The notes under the pieces are model-generated. The model searched no databases. It was not told the DNA's origin and worked only from the letters and a program-made list of their open reading frames with translations. Source: JBEVOS01 sp964563395 (GTDB lineage: Bacteria; Pseudomonadota; Alphaproteobacteria; Caulobacterales; Aquidulcibacteraceae). Taken from it: a stretch of 64,000 nt of DNA. Position 1 is the stretch's first letter; the number at the start of each line of letters is the position of its first letter. Positions 44,689 through 54,389 of this stretch are shown in pieces. The stretch covers positions 129,716 to 193,715 of the forward strand of contig CAZLWK010000004.1 of assembly GCA_964563395.1 (NCBI GenBank), written 5' to 3'. Position numbers and translations under genes: made by a program.

Positions 44689-44785
44689 AGTCGGCCCAAG
44701 GAATTCTTCCGGGGCGTGCATCCGTTCCGCGCCCCCGCCGCATCTCTCCATCAGACGCCCCAAGGGGGGCGAATTGGAGATGCAC

Positions 44786-44872
44786 ATGACGCCCGCCGAA
44801 ATCCTGGTTCTCGCCACCCTCTTCTTGACGATCGCCGGCCCGCTGGCGCTCCTGAAGGCGACCCGGTCGTAA
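44786..44872 (+). CDS. 28-residue membrane micropeptide
   Basis: Short frame ATG...TAA encoding MTPAEILVLATLFLTIAGP followed by LALLKATRS: one transmembrane helix with a basic end. GGAG at 44776-44779 is 6 bases before the ATG. It lies 30 bases before the DUF6249 protein gene and 97 after mmsB. Too short to match a family; genuine translation is unproven. Confidence 0.5.
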   Translation: MTPAEILVLATLFLTIAGPLALLKATRS

Positions 44873-44902
44873 GGCCGCGCCGGGGCCGGGGGAGAACCGC
44901 CA

Positions 44903-45313
44903 ATGCTCGAAGAAATCTTGGTGCCGATCAGCTTCTTCATCATGATCGCCGTGATCGTGGCGGTCTCGGTGTGGGGCGGCGTGCAAAACAAGCGCGTGCT
45001 GGCCGATACGCTCCGCCGCGCGATGGAGAGCGGCCACCGGCTCGATCCTGAAACCATCAGCGCGCTGCAACGCCCGGTGCGCTCGCGCCAGCAGGATTTG
45101 CGCGGCGGCGTGATCCTCGTGGCGCTGGCCGTGGGGCTGGTGGCGGCAGGCTTCCTCCTGCAAGGCGGCATCCCCGACGAGGAGGGGCAATATTGGGCCG
45201 GCAATGGCATGTTCATCGCCGCCGTGATCGTCGGCGCGATCGGGGCGGGCCAGCTGATCGCAGCCTATCTGACGCGCAAGCCGAAGGATGCTGATCCCAG
45301 GGACGGGGCGTGA
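44903..45313 (+). CDS. DUF6249-like membrane protein
   Basis: 136 aa, three hydrophobic segments (about 7-25, 69-87, 101-124), with a cytosolic loop MESGHRLDPETISALQRP typical of DUF6249-type small membrane proteins that accompany ECF sigma factors. GGGGGAG (44888-44893) precedes ATG 44903. It overlaps the sigma-factor start (GTGA), suggesting translational coupling. Confidence 0.8.
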   Translation: MLEEILVPISFFIMIAVIVAVSVWGGVQNKRVLADTLRRAMESGHRLDPETISALQRPVRSRQQDLRGGVILVALAVGLVAAGFLLQGGIPDEEGQYWAGNGMFIAAVIVGAIGAGQLIAAYLTRKPKDADPRDGA

Positions 45314-45846
45314 ATGGCACGGACGAGGAGCTGGCGCGCGAGGCGAAACGCGGCTCCTCGGCCGCTTTTGAAAGTCTCGTCCGGCGGAACCAGAGCCTCG
45401 TGCGCGGTTTCCTGCGAAGGATGGCCGACGCCGCCACCGCCGACGATCTCGCCCAGGAGACGTTCGTCGTCGCCTGGCGCAAGATTGGCACGTTCGAGGA
45501 AAAGGGATCGTTTCGCGGCTGGATTTGCCGCATCGCCTATACCCAATTCCTGCAGGCGCGCCGGTCCCAGCAAAGTGCGCTCAAGCGCGATACGGCCGCC
45601 TTCCTGGATTCCGATCAGGTCACGGAAGCCGACGCCGCCGGCGCGGAGGCGCGGCTCGATTTGGAGCGGGCGATGAAGGTGTTGTCGCAGGAGCAGCGTG
45701 CGGCCGTTTCGCTTTGTTATGGCGAAGGCATGAGCCATGCCGAAGCCGCCGAGGCGCTGGGCTTGCCATTGGGCACGCTTAAGTCGCATGTTTTGAGAGG
45801 CCGCGAGCGTATGCTCGCCGTATTGCGCGAAAGGGAGGGGTTATGA
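45310..45846 (+). CDS. ECF-type RNA polymerase sigma factor
   Basis: Sigma-70 group 4 factor, 178 aa, with region 2 (about 18-88: DDLAQETFVVAWRKI, GWICRIAY) and region 4 (about 120-172: SHAEAAEALGLPLGTLKSHVLRGRE). GTG start at 45310 overlaps the DUF6249 stop; the gene overlaps the downstream membrane-protein gene by ATGA. The three genes form one transcription unit in which the neighbours probably sense membrane state. Confidence 0.93.
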   Translation: MNGTDEELAREAKRGSSAAFESLVRRNQSLVRGFLRRMADAATADDLAQETFVVAWRKIGTFEEKGSFRGWICRIAYTQFLQARRSQQSALKRDTAAFLDSDQVTEADAAGAEARLDLERAMKVLSQEQRAAVSLCYGEGMSHAEAAEALGLPLGTLKSHVLRGRERMLAVLREREGL

Positions 45847-46175
45847 GCGAAGATCGCGACGACGCCATGCTCCGCGCCCTGTTCGCCGAGGGCGAGCGCC
45901 CGCCCATGGCCGATGAGCGGTTCGTGGCCAAAGTCATGGGCCGCGTGCAGGAAGAGCGCGCGCGGGTTCAGGAATGGGTGAATTGGGGCGTCTGGGCCGG
46001 CGCGGCGGCGGCGGGCCTGATGTTCGTCGCCAAGGGACCGGCCATCGTGGCCGAGCTCAGCCGCGTGGTCATGGCCAGCGGGCTTGAGGCCCCGGCCTTG
46101 AGCGGCGGGATGGGATTGCTCGTGCTCGCCGGCCTCGCCAGCGCCGGCGCCTGGCTGTTCTCCGAACGCGCTTGA
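45843..46175 (+). CDS. Putative anti-sigma-like membrane protein
   Basis: 110 aa with a charged N-terminus (MSEDRDDAMLRALFAEGERP) and two hydrophobic segments (about 46-66 and 88-104). It is cotranslated with the sigma factor, as anti-sigma factors often are, but it lacks the zinc H-x3-C-x2-C motif of ZAS-type anti-sigmas. Anti-sigma function is inferred from position only. Confidence 0.65.
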   Translation: MSEDRDDAMLRALFAEGERPPMADERFVAKVMGRVQEERARVQEWVNWGVWAGAAAAGLMFVAKGPAIVAELSRVVMASGLEAPALSGGMGLLVLAGLASAGAWLFSERA

Positions 46176-46354
46176 ATTCCCCCGTTTCGCCTGGATCGGC
46201 TGCGCGGCGCGAATTGCTCCCGGGCGCGGGCGCGGCTAAAGCATCGCTCGCCGTTGAGCGGGGGTCATCTTGACGCCGCTTGCCCCAGCTTGGCGGTTCG
46301 TTGACTCGTGTTGGGCGTCCAAATTTCACCACGGTCTCAAGGGCAGGAACGCGC

Positions 46355-47056
46355 GTGACCAACGAGACCGATACCTTTCTTCATGAAGTCGAAGAGCAGG
46401 TGCGCCAGGACCGCTGGATGGCCTGGGCGCGCAAATATGGCCTGTACGTCGCCGCGGCGGCGGTAGGGATATTGGCGCTGGTGGGCGGATGGCGCCTGTA
46501 CGATTCATGGCGGATCGATCAGGCGCGAGCGCATGGCGCTGAATTCGCCGCCGCGCAGGAAACCTTGCGCGCCGGAGACGCCGCCGCCGCCGCGAGCGCG
46601 TTCGAGGCCCTCAGCACGGAAGGTCCGGGCGTCTATCGGGTGATGGCGCTGATGCAATGGGCCGACGCGTTGGCCCGCCAGGGCGATCTGGACGGGGCGC
46701 TCGCCAAGTTCGACGCGGCCGCCGAGGCGGCGGGAAACAACACGCTGCGCGACAGCGCGCGCCTGCGCGCCGCCTATCTCGTCGCTGAAAATCAGGATTT
46801 CGCCGCCGTGCGCGCGCGCCTTGAGCCGTTGATCGAAAGCGAGGGCGCGACCGCCTATCTCGCGCGCGAGCTTCTCGGCGTCGAGGCGTGGGAGGCCGGC
46901 GAACTCGAATTGGCCCGCACCACGCTTGAGAATCTGACACTTGCCTTCGAAGCGCCCGAGGCCGTGCGCCAGCGCGCGCAGCTCGCGCTTTCCGTCATCG
47001 GTCCGGCGCCGGAATCGGCGCCTGCCGAACCCGCCGTCCCCGGAGAAAAAGAATGA
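46355..47056 (+). CDS. YfgM/ancillary Sec-translocon-like TPR membrane protein
   Basis: 233 aa from GTG 46355: cytosolic N-terminus, one TM helix (about 28-46), then periplasmic helical repeats. Upstream AGGAAC supports the start. The order yfgM-like, bamB, der matches the conserved proteobacterial cluster. YfgM is an inner-membrane chaperone-associated protein in E. coli; the same role here is inferred. It overlaps bamB by ATGA. Confidence 0.85.
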   Translation: MTNETDTFLHEVEEQVRQDRWMAWARKYGLYVAAAAVGILALVGGWRLYDSWRIDQARAHGAEFAAAQETLRAGDAAAAASAFEALSTEGPGVYRVMALMQWADALARQGDLDGALAKFDAAAEAAGNNTLRDSARLRAAYLVAENQDFAAVRARLEPLIESEGATAYLARELLGVEAWEAGELELARTTLENLTLAFEAPEAVRQRAQLALSVIGPAPESAPAEPAVPGEKE

Positions 47057-48411
47057 GCAGGTTTTTGCCCTTGGCGCTGGTGGCGGCGGCCGCCCTTTCG
47101 GCGTGCTCCACTGTCGGACGCGCGGCTGACGCGGTCTGGCCGTTCGGCGGCGATGACAACGCGCCGCGCGAGACCGCGCCGGAGGAAGGGCGCATCTCGA
47201 TCCTTACCTTCGAGCAGCAATTGGCGCCCGCGCCGGAACTCGCCGGGCGCACGCCCATCCCGCCGGCTCAGACCGCCTTGACCGAATGGCCCCAGCCCGG
47301 CGGCGCGCCGGACAATGCGCCCGGCCATATCGCGGGCGCGGCCACGCTCGACATCGCCTTCCGCAGCGGTCTGGGCGCGGGCTCCAGCGACGAATTGCGC
47401 CTCTCGGCGCCGCCCGTCATCGGCGAGGGCAAGCTCTTCTTCCTCGACGCCGAGCACCGCTTGATCGCCATCGACGCGGCGAGCGGCGCCGATCTCTGGT
47501 CGCAGCGCCTGCGCCCCGAGGAAGGTCGCGACCGGCGCGCTCTCGGCGGCGGCGTGGCCTATGACGCCGGCCGCGTGTTCGCCGTGACCGGTTTCGGCTT
47601 CGTCGCCGCGTTCGACGCCGCCAGCGGCCAGGAGGTGTGGCGCACGCGGGCTGACGCGCCTTTCCATGGCGCGCCGACCGCCACCAATGGCCGCGTCTAC
47701 GCCGTCACCAATGACAGCGAACTCGTCGCGCTCGATGCGGCCGATGGGGCCGTGCAATGGACCTATCAGGCGATCGCCGAGCCCGCGCGCATTCTCGCCG
47801 CCTCCAGCCCCGCCGTCGAAGGCGACACGGTCATCGCGCCCTTCGCCTCCGGCGAAGTGGTGGCGCTGCTGGCGGCCAATGGACGCCGCTTGTGGGTGGA
47901 TTCGCTGTCGCGCTCCGGGCGCCTCACGTCGCTTTCCGCCATCAATGACATCGCGGGGCGCCCGGCGATCGACAATGGCGTGGTGTATGCGGCCAGCCAT
48001 TCCGGCGTGCTCGGGGCGATCGATCTGCGCTCCGGCGCGCGCATCTGGTCGAAGGGCTTCGCCTCGACGCAAACGCCGCTGATCGCGGGCGATGTGCTCT
48101 ATGCGGTGAATGTGGATGGCGAATTGGCCGCCTTCGACCGGGCGACCGGCAATGTCTATTGGGTCACGCAGCTGCGCCGCTATCGCGACGAGGGCGACCG
48201 TAAAGGCCGCATCGCCTGGACTGGCCCGCTCATGGTCGGCGGCAAGCTGGTGCTCGCCAATTCGCGCGGCGAGGTGGTGACAGTCGCGCCGGAGACCGGC
48301 CAGATCACGGCGACGCGCGATGTGGGTCAGCCCGTCTTTCTGCCGCCGATCGCCGCCAATGGCCAAATCTATCTGGTGACCGACAGCGCGCGTTTGATCG
48401 CGCTCAGGTGA
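47053..48411 (+). CDS. bamB: Outer-membrane assembly lipoprotein BamB
   Basis: 452 aa with lipobox LSAC (C18) and PQQ-like beta-propeller repeats (IDAASGADLWSQRLRPEEGR, FDAASGQEVWRT, LDAADGAVQWTY, IDLRSGARIWSK...). It is anchored to the outer-membrane inner leaflet as part of the BAM complex. It precedes der, the conserved neighbour. Confidence 0.93.
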   Translation: MSRFLPLALVAAAALSACSTVGRAADAVWPFGGDDNAPRETAPEEGRISILTFEQQLAPAPELAGRTPIPPAQTALTEWPQPGGAPDNAPGHIAGAATLDIAFRSGLGAGSSDELRLSAPPVIGEGKLFFLDAEHRLIAIDAASGADLWSQRLRPEEGRDRRALGGGVAYDAGRVFAVTGFGFVAAFDAASGQEVWRTRADAPFHGAPTATNGRVYAVTNDSELVALDAADGAVQWTYQAIAEPARILAASSPAVEGDTVIAPFASGEVVALLAANGRRLWVDSLSRSGRLTSLSAINDIAGRPAIDNGVVYAASHSGVLGAIDLRSGARIWSKGFASTQTPLIAGDVLYAVNVDGELAAFDRATGNVYWVTQLRRYRDEGDRKGRIAWTGPLMVGGKLVLANSRGEVVTVAPETGQITATRDVGQPVFLPPIAANGQIYLVTDSARLIALR

Positions 48412-48424
48412 TGCGGATGCGGCC

Positions 48425-49795
48425 ATGACGATCAAGGTCGCGATCGTCGGCCGGCCCAATGTCGGCAAATCGACTTTGTTCAATCGCCTCGCGGGCAAGC
48501 GCCTCGCGATCGTCGATGACACGCCCGGCGTCACGCGCGACCGGCGCGAAGCGCAAGGCCGGCTTGGCGATCTCGATCTCGTTTTAATCGACACGGCCGG
48601 CTTCGAGGACGTGAACGATTCTTCGCTCGAGGCGCGCATGCGCGCGCAGACCGAGGCGGCCATCGCGGAAGCCGATGTGATCCTCTTCGCCATAGATGCG
48701 CGCGTGGGCGTGACGCCAGCGGATGAGCGCTTCGCCGATCTGCTGCGTCGCGCCGACAAGCCGGTTCTGCTCCTGGCGAACAAGAGCGAAGGCAAGGCCG
48801 GCGAGGCGGGCGCGCTGGAGGCCTATGGCCTTGGCCTCGGCGAGCCGATCCCGATCTCGGGCGAACACGGCGAGGGCATGGGCGATCTCTACGCCGCCCT
48901 TGTCGCGCACGAGCAGCCGGACGTCGAAGAAGACGAAGACGCGCACGACGCCGAGGAGGCCGAGGATGAAGCCGCGCCGCGCGGGCCGATCAAGATCGCG
49001 ATCATCGGAAGGCCCAATGCGGGCAAATCAACTTTGGTCAATGCGCTGATCGGCGAGGACCGCATGCTGACCGGCCCGGAGGCCGGCATCACGCGCGATT
49101 CCATCAATGTGGATTGGCGCTGGAGGGATCAGGAGTTTCGCCTGATCGACACGGCCGGCATGCGGCGCAAGGCGCGCGTGCAGGAAAAGCTGGAACAATT
49201 GTCCGTCGCCGATACGATCAATGCGATCATGTTCGCCGATATCTGCGTTCTGGTGATGGACGTCGACGAGGCGCTTGAGCATCAGGATTTGGCGCTGGCC
49301 GATCTCGTCACGCGCGAAGGGCGCGGCCTCGTCTTCGCCTTCGCCAAATGGGACAAGGTGGCTGATCCACGCGCGCGCTTTGAGGAATTACGGGAAACAG
49401 CGCGGGAGAAATTCCCGGCCGCGCGCGGCGCGCCGATCGTGGCGGTGGCCGCGCAGGCGGGCGTCGGGCTCGATCGGTTGATGGAAGCGGTGCTCGCGGC
49501 GCATCGCGATTGGAACGCGCGCGTCAAAACCAGCGACCTCAACAATTGGCTGCGCCACGCCGTGGAGAAGCATCCCCCGCCCGCCGTGTCCGGCCGGCGC
49601 ATCAAGCCGCGCTACATCACCCAAACCAAGACGCGTCCGCCGACCTTCGTTCTGATCTCGTCGCGCGCCAGCGAATTGCCGGAAAGCTATAAGCGCTATC
49701 TGACGAACGGCATCCGCGAGGCGTTCGATCTGCAAAAGACGCCGGTGCGCTTGATCGTCCGGCAGAACCGCAATCCCTATGCGGAAAAGGATTAG
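48425..49795 (+). CDS. der: GTPase Der (EngA)
   Basis: Essential double-GTPase for 50S ribosome assembly, 456 aa. Two G-domains: GRPNVGKSTLFNRL (domain 1) and GRPNAGKSTLVNAL (domain 2), separated by an acidic linker, plus the C-terminal KH-like domain (RRIKPRYITQTKTRPP). It overlaps the convergent SDR stop by 3-4 bases. Confidence 0.97.
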   Translation: MTIKVAIVGRPNVGKSTLFNRLAGKRLAIVDDTPGVTRDRREAQGRLGDLDLVLIDTAGFEDVNDSSLEARMRAQTEAAIAEADVILFAIDARVGVTPADERFADLLRRADKPVLLLANKSEGKAGEAGALEAYGLGLGEPIPISGEHGEGMGDLYAALVAHEQPDVEEDEDAHDAEEAEDEAAPRGPIKIAIIGRPNAGKSTLVNALIGEDRMLTGPEAGITRDSINVDWRWRDQEFRLIDTAGMRRKARVQEKLEQLSVADTINAIMFADICVLVMDVDEALEHQDLALADLVTREGRGLVFAFAKWDKVADPRARFEELRETAREKFPAARGAPIVAVAAQAGVGLDRLMEAVLAAHRDWNARVKTSDLNNWLRHAVEKHPPPAVSGRRIKPRYITQTKTRPPTFVLISSRASELPESYKRYLTNGIREAFDLQKTPVRLIVRQNRNPYAEKD

Positions 49796-50523
49796 GCGCG
49801 CTCGGTGTGTGCGACGTGCGTCGTGCGGTCATAGCGCACACGCGTCCGATTGAGCGCGTAGTCCGCGCGCAGCATCGCCACGATGTGCGGCGCGACCTCT
49901 TCGGGCGGCGGCAACGTTTCAGGGTCCTCGCCTGGATAGGCTTTGGCGCGCATCTTGGTGCGCACCGCGCCCGGATCGAACAGATTGGCCTTGATCGGCG
50001 TGATCTCGCATTCGGCGGCGTAGGATTTGACGAACGCCTCAAGCCCGGCCTTGGACGCCGCGTAGGGTCCCCAATAGGCCTTCGCGCTCAGGGCCGCGCC
50101 CGATGTGACAAACACGGCGCGCCCGCTCTCGCTTTGACGCAGCAGCGGATGCAGCGCGCGCACGAGGCGGTGATTGGCGATGAGGTTGACCGCGATCACC
50201 TCGTCCATGAGGCGCGGCGTGGCGTGATGGGCGGGCGTGAGCGCGCCGAGCACGCCGGCGCAGGCGGCGAGGCCGTCAATGCGCCCAAAGCGTTCGTGCA
50301 GCGCGGCGCCCAGCTTGTCGATGGCCTCGCCGTCCTTGATGTCGAGCGGCACGATCGTGCACGCGCCCTTGGCGTCGGCGCGGATTTCATCGTCGAGCTG
50401 CTCAAGCGCGCGCTGCGCCCGCGCCAGCGCGATCACCTGCCAGCCTTCCTGCGCGCAGGCGCGCGCGACGGCGCGGCCGATCCCGCGCGAGGCGCCGGTG
50501 ACGAGAACGATACGCGTGCTCAC
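49792..50523 (-). CDS. Short-chain dehydrogenase/reductase
   Basis: Classical SDR, 243 aa: TGASRGIGRA cofactor motif and the YAASK catalytic segment. GTG start shares a base with the purF stop (TAGTG), so it is translationally linked to purF. Substrate unknown. Confidence 0.9.
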   Translation of the reverse strand: MSTRIVLVTGASRGIGRAVARACAQEGWQVIALARAQRALEQLDDEIRADAKGACTIVPLDIKDGEAIDKLGAALHERFGRIDGLAACAGVLGALTPAHHATPRLMDEVIAVNLIANHRLVRALHPLLRQSESGRAVFVTSGAALSAKAYWGPYAASKAGLEAFVKSYAAECEITPIKANLFDPGAVRTKMRAKAYPGEDPETLPPPEEVAPHIVAMLRADYALNRTRVRYDRTTHVAHTERA

Positions 50524-52025
50524 TATTTCGCTGCTTCCGCCAGCAGGGAGAGCTGAAAATCCTTGGCGGCGCGGTCGGCGTCATGATCGACGAGCGCGGT
50601 GGGATAATCGCCGGTGAAGCAATGATCGGTGAATTGGGGGCTGCGCTTGTCGCGCTTGTCCTCGCCCATGGCCCAATAGAGCCCTTCCACCGAGAGGAAG
50701 CCGAGGGAATCGACGCCGAGCGCCTTGCGCATCTCCTTGATGGAGAGGTTTGCCGCCATCAGCTGTTCCTGGGTCGGCATGTCGATGCCGTAAAAGTCGG
50801 GATGCTTGATCGGCGGGCTGGCGGAGCGGAAATGCACCTCGCGCGCGCCGGCTTCGCGCACGATCTGCACGATGCGTTGGGCCGTGGTGCCACGGACGAT
50901 TGAATCCTCCACCAGCACAACGCGCTTGCCTTCCAGCACGGCGCGATTGGCGGCGTGCTTCATGCGCACGCCAAGCTGACGGATTTCCTGCTTGGGCTGA
51001 ATAAAAGTGCGCCCGACATAATGGTTGCGAATGATGCCAAGATCATACGGCAAGCCGGACGCTTCGGCGAAGCCCATGGCCGCCGGGACGCCGCTATCGG
51101 GCACCGGCACAATCACGTCCGCATCGACCGGCTGTTCCTTGGCGAGGCGCTGGCCCATGCGCTTGCGAATGTCATAGACGCTGCGCCCGTCGATCACCGA
51201 ATCCGGGCGCGCGAAATAGACGAATTCGAAGATGCAGGGCCGCGCCGCTTGCCGGGGAAACGGGAAATAGGAATCGAGGACGATCTGGCCGTCCCTTCGC
51301 GTGGCGACGACCACCTCGCCATTTTCCACCGTGCGCACGAATTTCGCGCCGATCATGTCGAGCGCGCAGGTTTCGGAAGCGAGAATCGGCGCGCCGTTCA
51401 GATCGCCGAGCACGAGCGGGCGGATGCCAAGCGGATCGCGCGCGCCGATCATCATATTGTTGGTGAGGCACACGAGCGCATAAGCGCCCTGGATCTGATG
51501 CAGCGCTTCCACGAAGCGGTCCACCACCTTGGCGCGGCGCGAGCGCGCGATCAGCTGCAAGATGCATTCGGTGTCCGAGGTGGACTGAAAGATCGCGCCG
51601 TCATCGACCAATTGCTCGCGCAGCAGGCGGGCATTGGTGAGATTGCCGTTATGGCCGATGGCGAAGCCGCCGAGCGAGAGATCGGCGAACAGCGGCTGCA
51701 CGTTGCGCAGGATCGTGCCGCCCTGAGTGGCGTAGCGGGTGTGGCCGATGGCGGCGAAGCCGGGCAGGCGGCGCGGCAAATCCTCGCCGGTCAGATTGTC
51801 GCCGACCAGCCCGAGATGGCGCTCGAAATGAAAGCGCTCGCCATCGAAAATGGCGACGCCGCAGCCCTCCTGGCCGCGATGCTGCAGGGCGTGCAGGCCG
51901 AGGGCGGTGAGCACCGCGGCGTCCTCGCTGCCGAATACGCCGAACACGCCGCACTCTTCGTTGAGCACGTCGGGCAGAGACCGCTCCTCGTCCGAAAAGC
52001 GGTCGAACCAGGGGCGCGGGCGCAT
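50523..52025 (-). CDS. purF: Amidophosphoribosyltransferase
   Basis: First committed enzyme of purine synthesis, 500 aa. The N-terminal nucleophile C25 lies in NEECGVFG, implying propeptide removal, and the PRPP-binding loop VVLVEDSIVRGTT is present. It is downstream of cvpA, a very common pair, and its stop overlaps the SDR start. Confidence 0.97.
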   Translation of the reverse strand: MRPRPWFDRFSDEERSLPDVLNEECGVFGVFGSEDAAVLTALGLHALQHRGQEGCGVAIFDGERFHFERHLGLVGDNLTGEDLPRRLPGFAAIGHTRYATQGGTILRNVQPLFADLSLGGFAIGHNGNLTNARLLREQLVDDGAIFQSTSDTECILQLIARSRRAKVVDRFVEALHQIQGAYALVCLTNNMMIGARDPLGIRPLVLGDLNGAPILASETCALDMIGAKFVRTVENGEVVVATRRDGQIVLDSYFPFPRQAARPCIFEFVYFARPDSVIDGRSVYDIRKRMGQRLAKEQPVDADVIVPVPDSGVPAAMGFAEASGLPYDLGIIRNHYVGRTFIQPKQEIRQLGVRMKHAANRAVLEGKRVVLVEDSIVRGTTAQRIVQIVREAGAREVHFRSASPPIKHPDFYGIDMPTQEQLMAANLSIKEMRKALGVDSLGFLSVEGLYWAMGEDKRDKRSPQFTDHCFTGDYPTALVDHDADRAAKDFQLSLLAEAAK

Positions 52026-52034
52026 GAGCGTTCC

Positions 52035-52628
52035 TTAGAGCTTGGGGGCTTCGGCTTCGGCCGCGGCGGGCGACTCAGAAGCGCGCTGCTTTTCCCGTAT
52101 ATCACGAATGCCGGACCGGATGTTCGGCAGGGCGTTCTCGATGGCGACCGCCACGCCCTCGTAGATGGGGAAGGTGCGGGCGTTCGCAATCGCCGCCGGC
52201 ATAGCGGCCTGCGGCGACACGATCGGAGAATCCGTCGTCTGGCGCATCAAGAGCACGAAGAGCGCCACGACCACCACGCCGCGCAGCACGCCGAAGGCGA
52301 GGCCGGCGGCGCGGTCGAAACTGCCGATCTCGGTCGATTGATGCGCCGTCTTGGCCACCACGGCGGTGATCATCATGATGCCGAAAAAGACGATAAGGAA
52401 AATGGCGAGGCCCGCCGCCACGGTAGCGAGGCTGCCCTCGATGTCGGTGAATTGCTCGACGAAGGGCCGGCCGCGCTCGGCCAGATAGACCGCCGCCAGC
52501 GCCGCGCCGATGAAGGCGACGATGGAAAATAGCTCGCGGATGAGGCCGCGCGCGAAGGCCATGATTCCAGAAAAGGCGACGATCGCCAGCGCGACCAGAT
52601 CGAACCAAGTGATCCCTAAGCCGTCCAT
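52035..52628 (-). CDS. cvpA: CvpA family membrane protein
   Basis: 197 aa with four hydrophobic segments and an N-terminal start MDGLGITWFDLVALAIVAFS typical of CvpA (colicin V production). It sits 9 bases before purF. Role in purine regulation or envelope integrity is inferred from other species. Confidence 0.92.
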   Translation of the reverse strand: MDGLGITWFDLVALAIVAFSGIMAFARGLIRELFSIVAFIGAALAAVYLAERGRPFVEQFTDIEGSLATVAAGLAIFLIVFFGIMMITAVVAKTAHQSTEIGSFDRAAGLAFGVLRGVVVVALFVLLMRQTTDSPIVSPQAAMPAAIANARTFPIYEGVAVAIENALPNIRSGIRDIREKQRASESPAAAEAEAPKL

Positions 52629-52659
52629 GTCCGCGCTCTCCCCTCGCTTCGCCCTAAAC

Positions 52660-54039
52660 CTAACGCCGCGCCGGCCCGATCAGGTCGGCAAGATCCTGAA
52701 GCCGCTCAAGACCGCGCACCCGCACCGCGCTTTCGGCGCCGGCCTTGGTCCCCCGCGGCGCCAACGCCATCTTGAACCCCAATTTCGCGGCCTCCTTGAG
52801 GCGCAGCTCGGATCGGCTGGCCGGGCGCACATCTCCTGAAAGAGCGATCTCGCCGAACGCCACGCAATCTTCCGGCAAGGGCTCATCCGCCAGGGCCGAG
52901 ACCAAGGCGGCGGCCACGGCGAGGTCCGCCGCCGGCTCCGTGATCCGCAAGCCGCCCGCGACGCTGAGGTACACGTCGCGTCCGCCGAAGGAAAGGCCGC
53001 AGCGGGCCTCCAGCACAGCCAGAACCATGGCCAGGCGCGCGCTGTCCCAGCCCACGACCGCCCGCCTTGGCGTGCCATAGGCGGTGGGCGCGGCCAAAGC
53101 CTGGATTTCCACCAGAACCGGCCGCGAGCCCTCCACGCCGGCGAAGACGGCCGCCCCGCTGGCGCGCCGACCGGCGCCGCCCAGAAACAGCGCCGAGGGG
53201 TTGGGCGTCTCGCGCAGGCCCGCCTCCGCCATTTCGAAGACGCCGATCTCGTCGGTCGGTCCGTAGCGATTTTTCACCGCGCGCAGGATGCGGAACGCGT
53301 GGCCGCGCTCGCCCTCGAAATAGATCACGGCGTCAACCAGGTGCTCGACCACGCGCGGCCCCGCGATCTGGCCGTCCTTGGTGACGTGGCCGACCAGGAT
53401 CATGGCCGCGCCCGAGCGTTTGGCGAAGCGCACCAATTCGTGGGCGCAGGCGCGCACTTGCGTCACAGTGCCGGGCGCTGCGTCGATGCCGTCGGCCCAC
53501 AGCGTCTGGATGGAATCCACCACCACAAGATCGGGCTTCAGCGTCTTGAGGCCGTCGAGGATGCGGCGGAGGTCCGTTTCGGCTGCGAGGCGCACGGGCG
53601 CGTCCGCCGCGCCAAGCCGGCGGGCGCGGTCCTGAATCTGCGCCTCGGCCTCTTCGCCCGTGACATAGGCGACGATCCGGCCGGTGCGGGCCAGCCCCGC
53701 CGCCGCCTGCAGGAGGAGCGTCGATTTGCCGACGCCCGGATCGCCCCCGATCAGCACCGCCGAAGCCGGCACCAGGCCACCGCCGCAGACCCGGTCCAAC
53801 TCGCCGATTCCGGTCTCAAACCGCGGCGGCGGTTCGGCCGCGCCTGAGAGCTCGGTGAAGGCAAGGCCCTTGGCGCGCTTCGCGCCGGGCATGGGCGCTG
53901 CGAGCGCGCCGGGCGTCGCCGTGCGCGTGGTCTCCTCGACCATGGTGTTCCAGGCGCCGCAGGCCTCGCACTTGCCCTGCCATTTGGCCGCCATCGCCCC
54001 GCAGGACTGGCACACGAAGATGGAGTCGGCGCGGGCCAT
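52660..54039 (-). CDS. radA: DNA repair protein RadA
   Basis: 459 aa: C4 zinc finger (CQSCGAMAAKWQGKCEACGA), Walker A GGDPGVGKST, the KNRYGPTDEIGVF motif, and a C-terminal Lon-like domain. It processes recombination intermediates. ATG 54039 gives MARADSIFVC; a longer frame to 54186 is not family-like and would run into the toxin-gene 3' end. Confidence 0.96.
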   Translation of the reverse strand: MARADSIFVCQSCGAMAAKWQGKCEACGAWNTMVEETTRTATPGALAAPMPGAKRAKGLAFTELSGAAEPPPRFETGIGELDRVCGGGLVPASAVLIGGDPGVGKSTLLLQAAAGLARTGRIVAYVTGEEAEAQIQDRARRLGAADAPVRLAAETDLRRILDGLKTLKPDLVVVDSIQTLWADGIDAAPGTVTQVRACAHELVRFAKRSGAAMILVGHVTKDGQIAGPRVVEHLVDAVIYFEGERGHAFRILRAVKNRYGPTDEIGVFEMAEAGLRETPNPSALFLGGAGRRASGAAVFAGVEGSRPVLVEIQALAAPTAYGTPRRAVVGWDSARLAMVLAVLEARCGLSFGGRDVYLSVAGGLRITEPAADLAVAAALVSALADEPLPEDCVAFGEIALSGDVRPASRSELRLKEAAKLGFKMALAPRGTKAGAESAVRVRGLERLQDLADLIGPARR

Positions 54040-54065
54040 TCTGGCGTGTTCCTTGAACCCACGAC

Positions 54066-54389
54066 CTACGGCGATTCTCCAAGGATTGTGGCCAAATCGC
54101 GTGCGCCGTGCACGATGCGAAGGACCAAGACCAGGGGGCGCGCCTCGCTGTTGCGGACCTCGTAGATGATTAGATTGGGTCGCCAAGTGATCATGCGACG
54201 CCCGCGTTCATCGCTGGCGATCAAGCGGCCCATCAGCGGTTGATCGCGCAATCCCTCGATTCGCGACCGCAACCTCTGAAGAGCGAGCTTGGCGCGCCGC
54301 CGCCCGAATTCGCGCGTGACATAGGCGTCGATCTCCTTCAGGTCGACAAAGGCTGCGCGTGAGAAATTCAGGTCAGCCTTTATCCGCAA
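54066..54389 (-). CDS. ParE/RelE-family toxin
   Basis: 107-aa basic protein of the ParE/RelE fold: start MRIKADLNFSRAAFVDLKEI, then RPNLIIYEV and VLRIVHGARD, characteristic of type II toxins. It overlaps its antitoxin gene by 17 bases. Gyrase inhibition (ParE) is the family activity; not shown here. It lies 26 bases upstream of radA. Confidence 0.88.
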   Translation of the reverse strand: MRIKADLNFSRAAFVDLKEIDAYVTREFGRRRAKLALQRLRSRIEGLRDQPLMGRLIASDERGRRMITWRPNLIIYEVRNSEARPLVLVLRIVHGARDLATILGESP

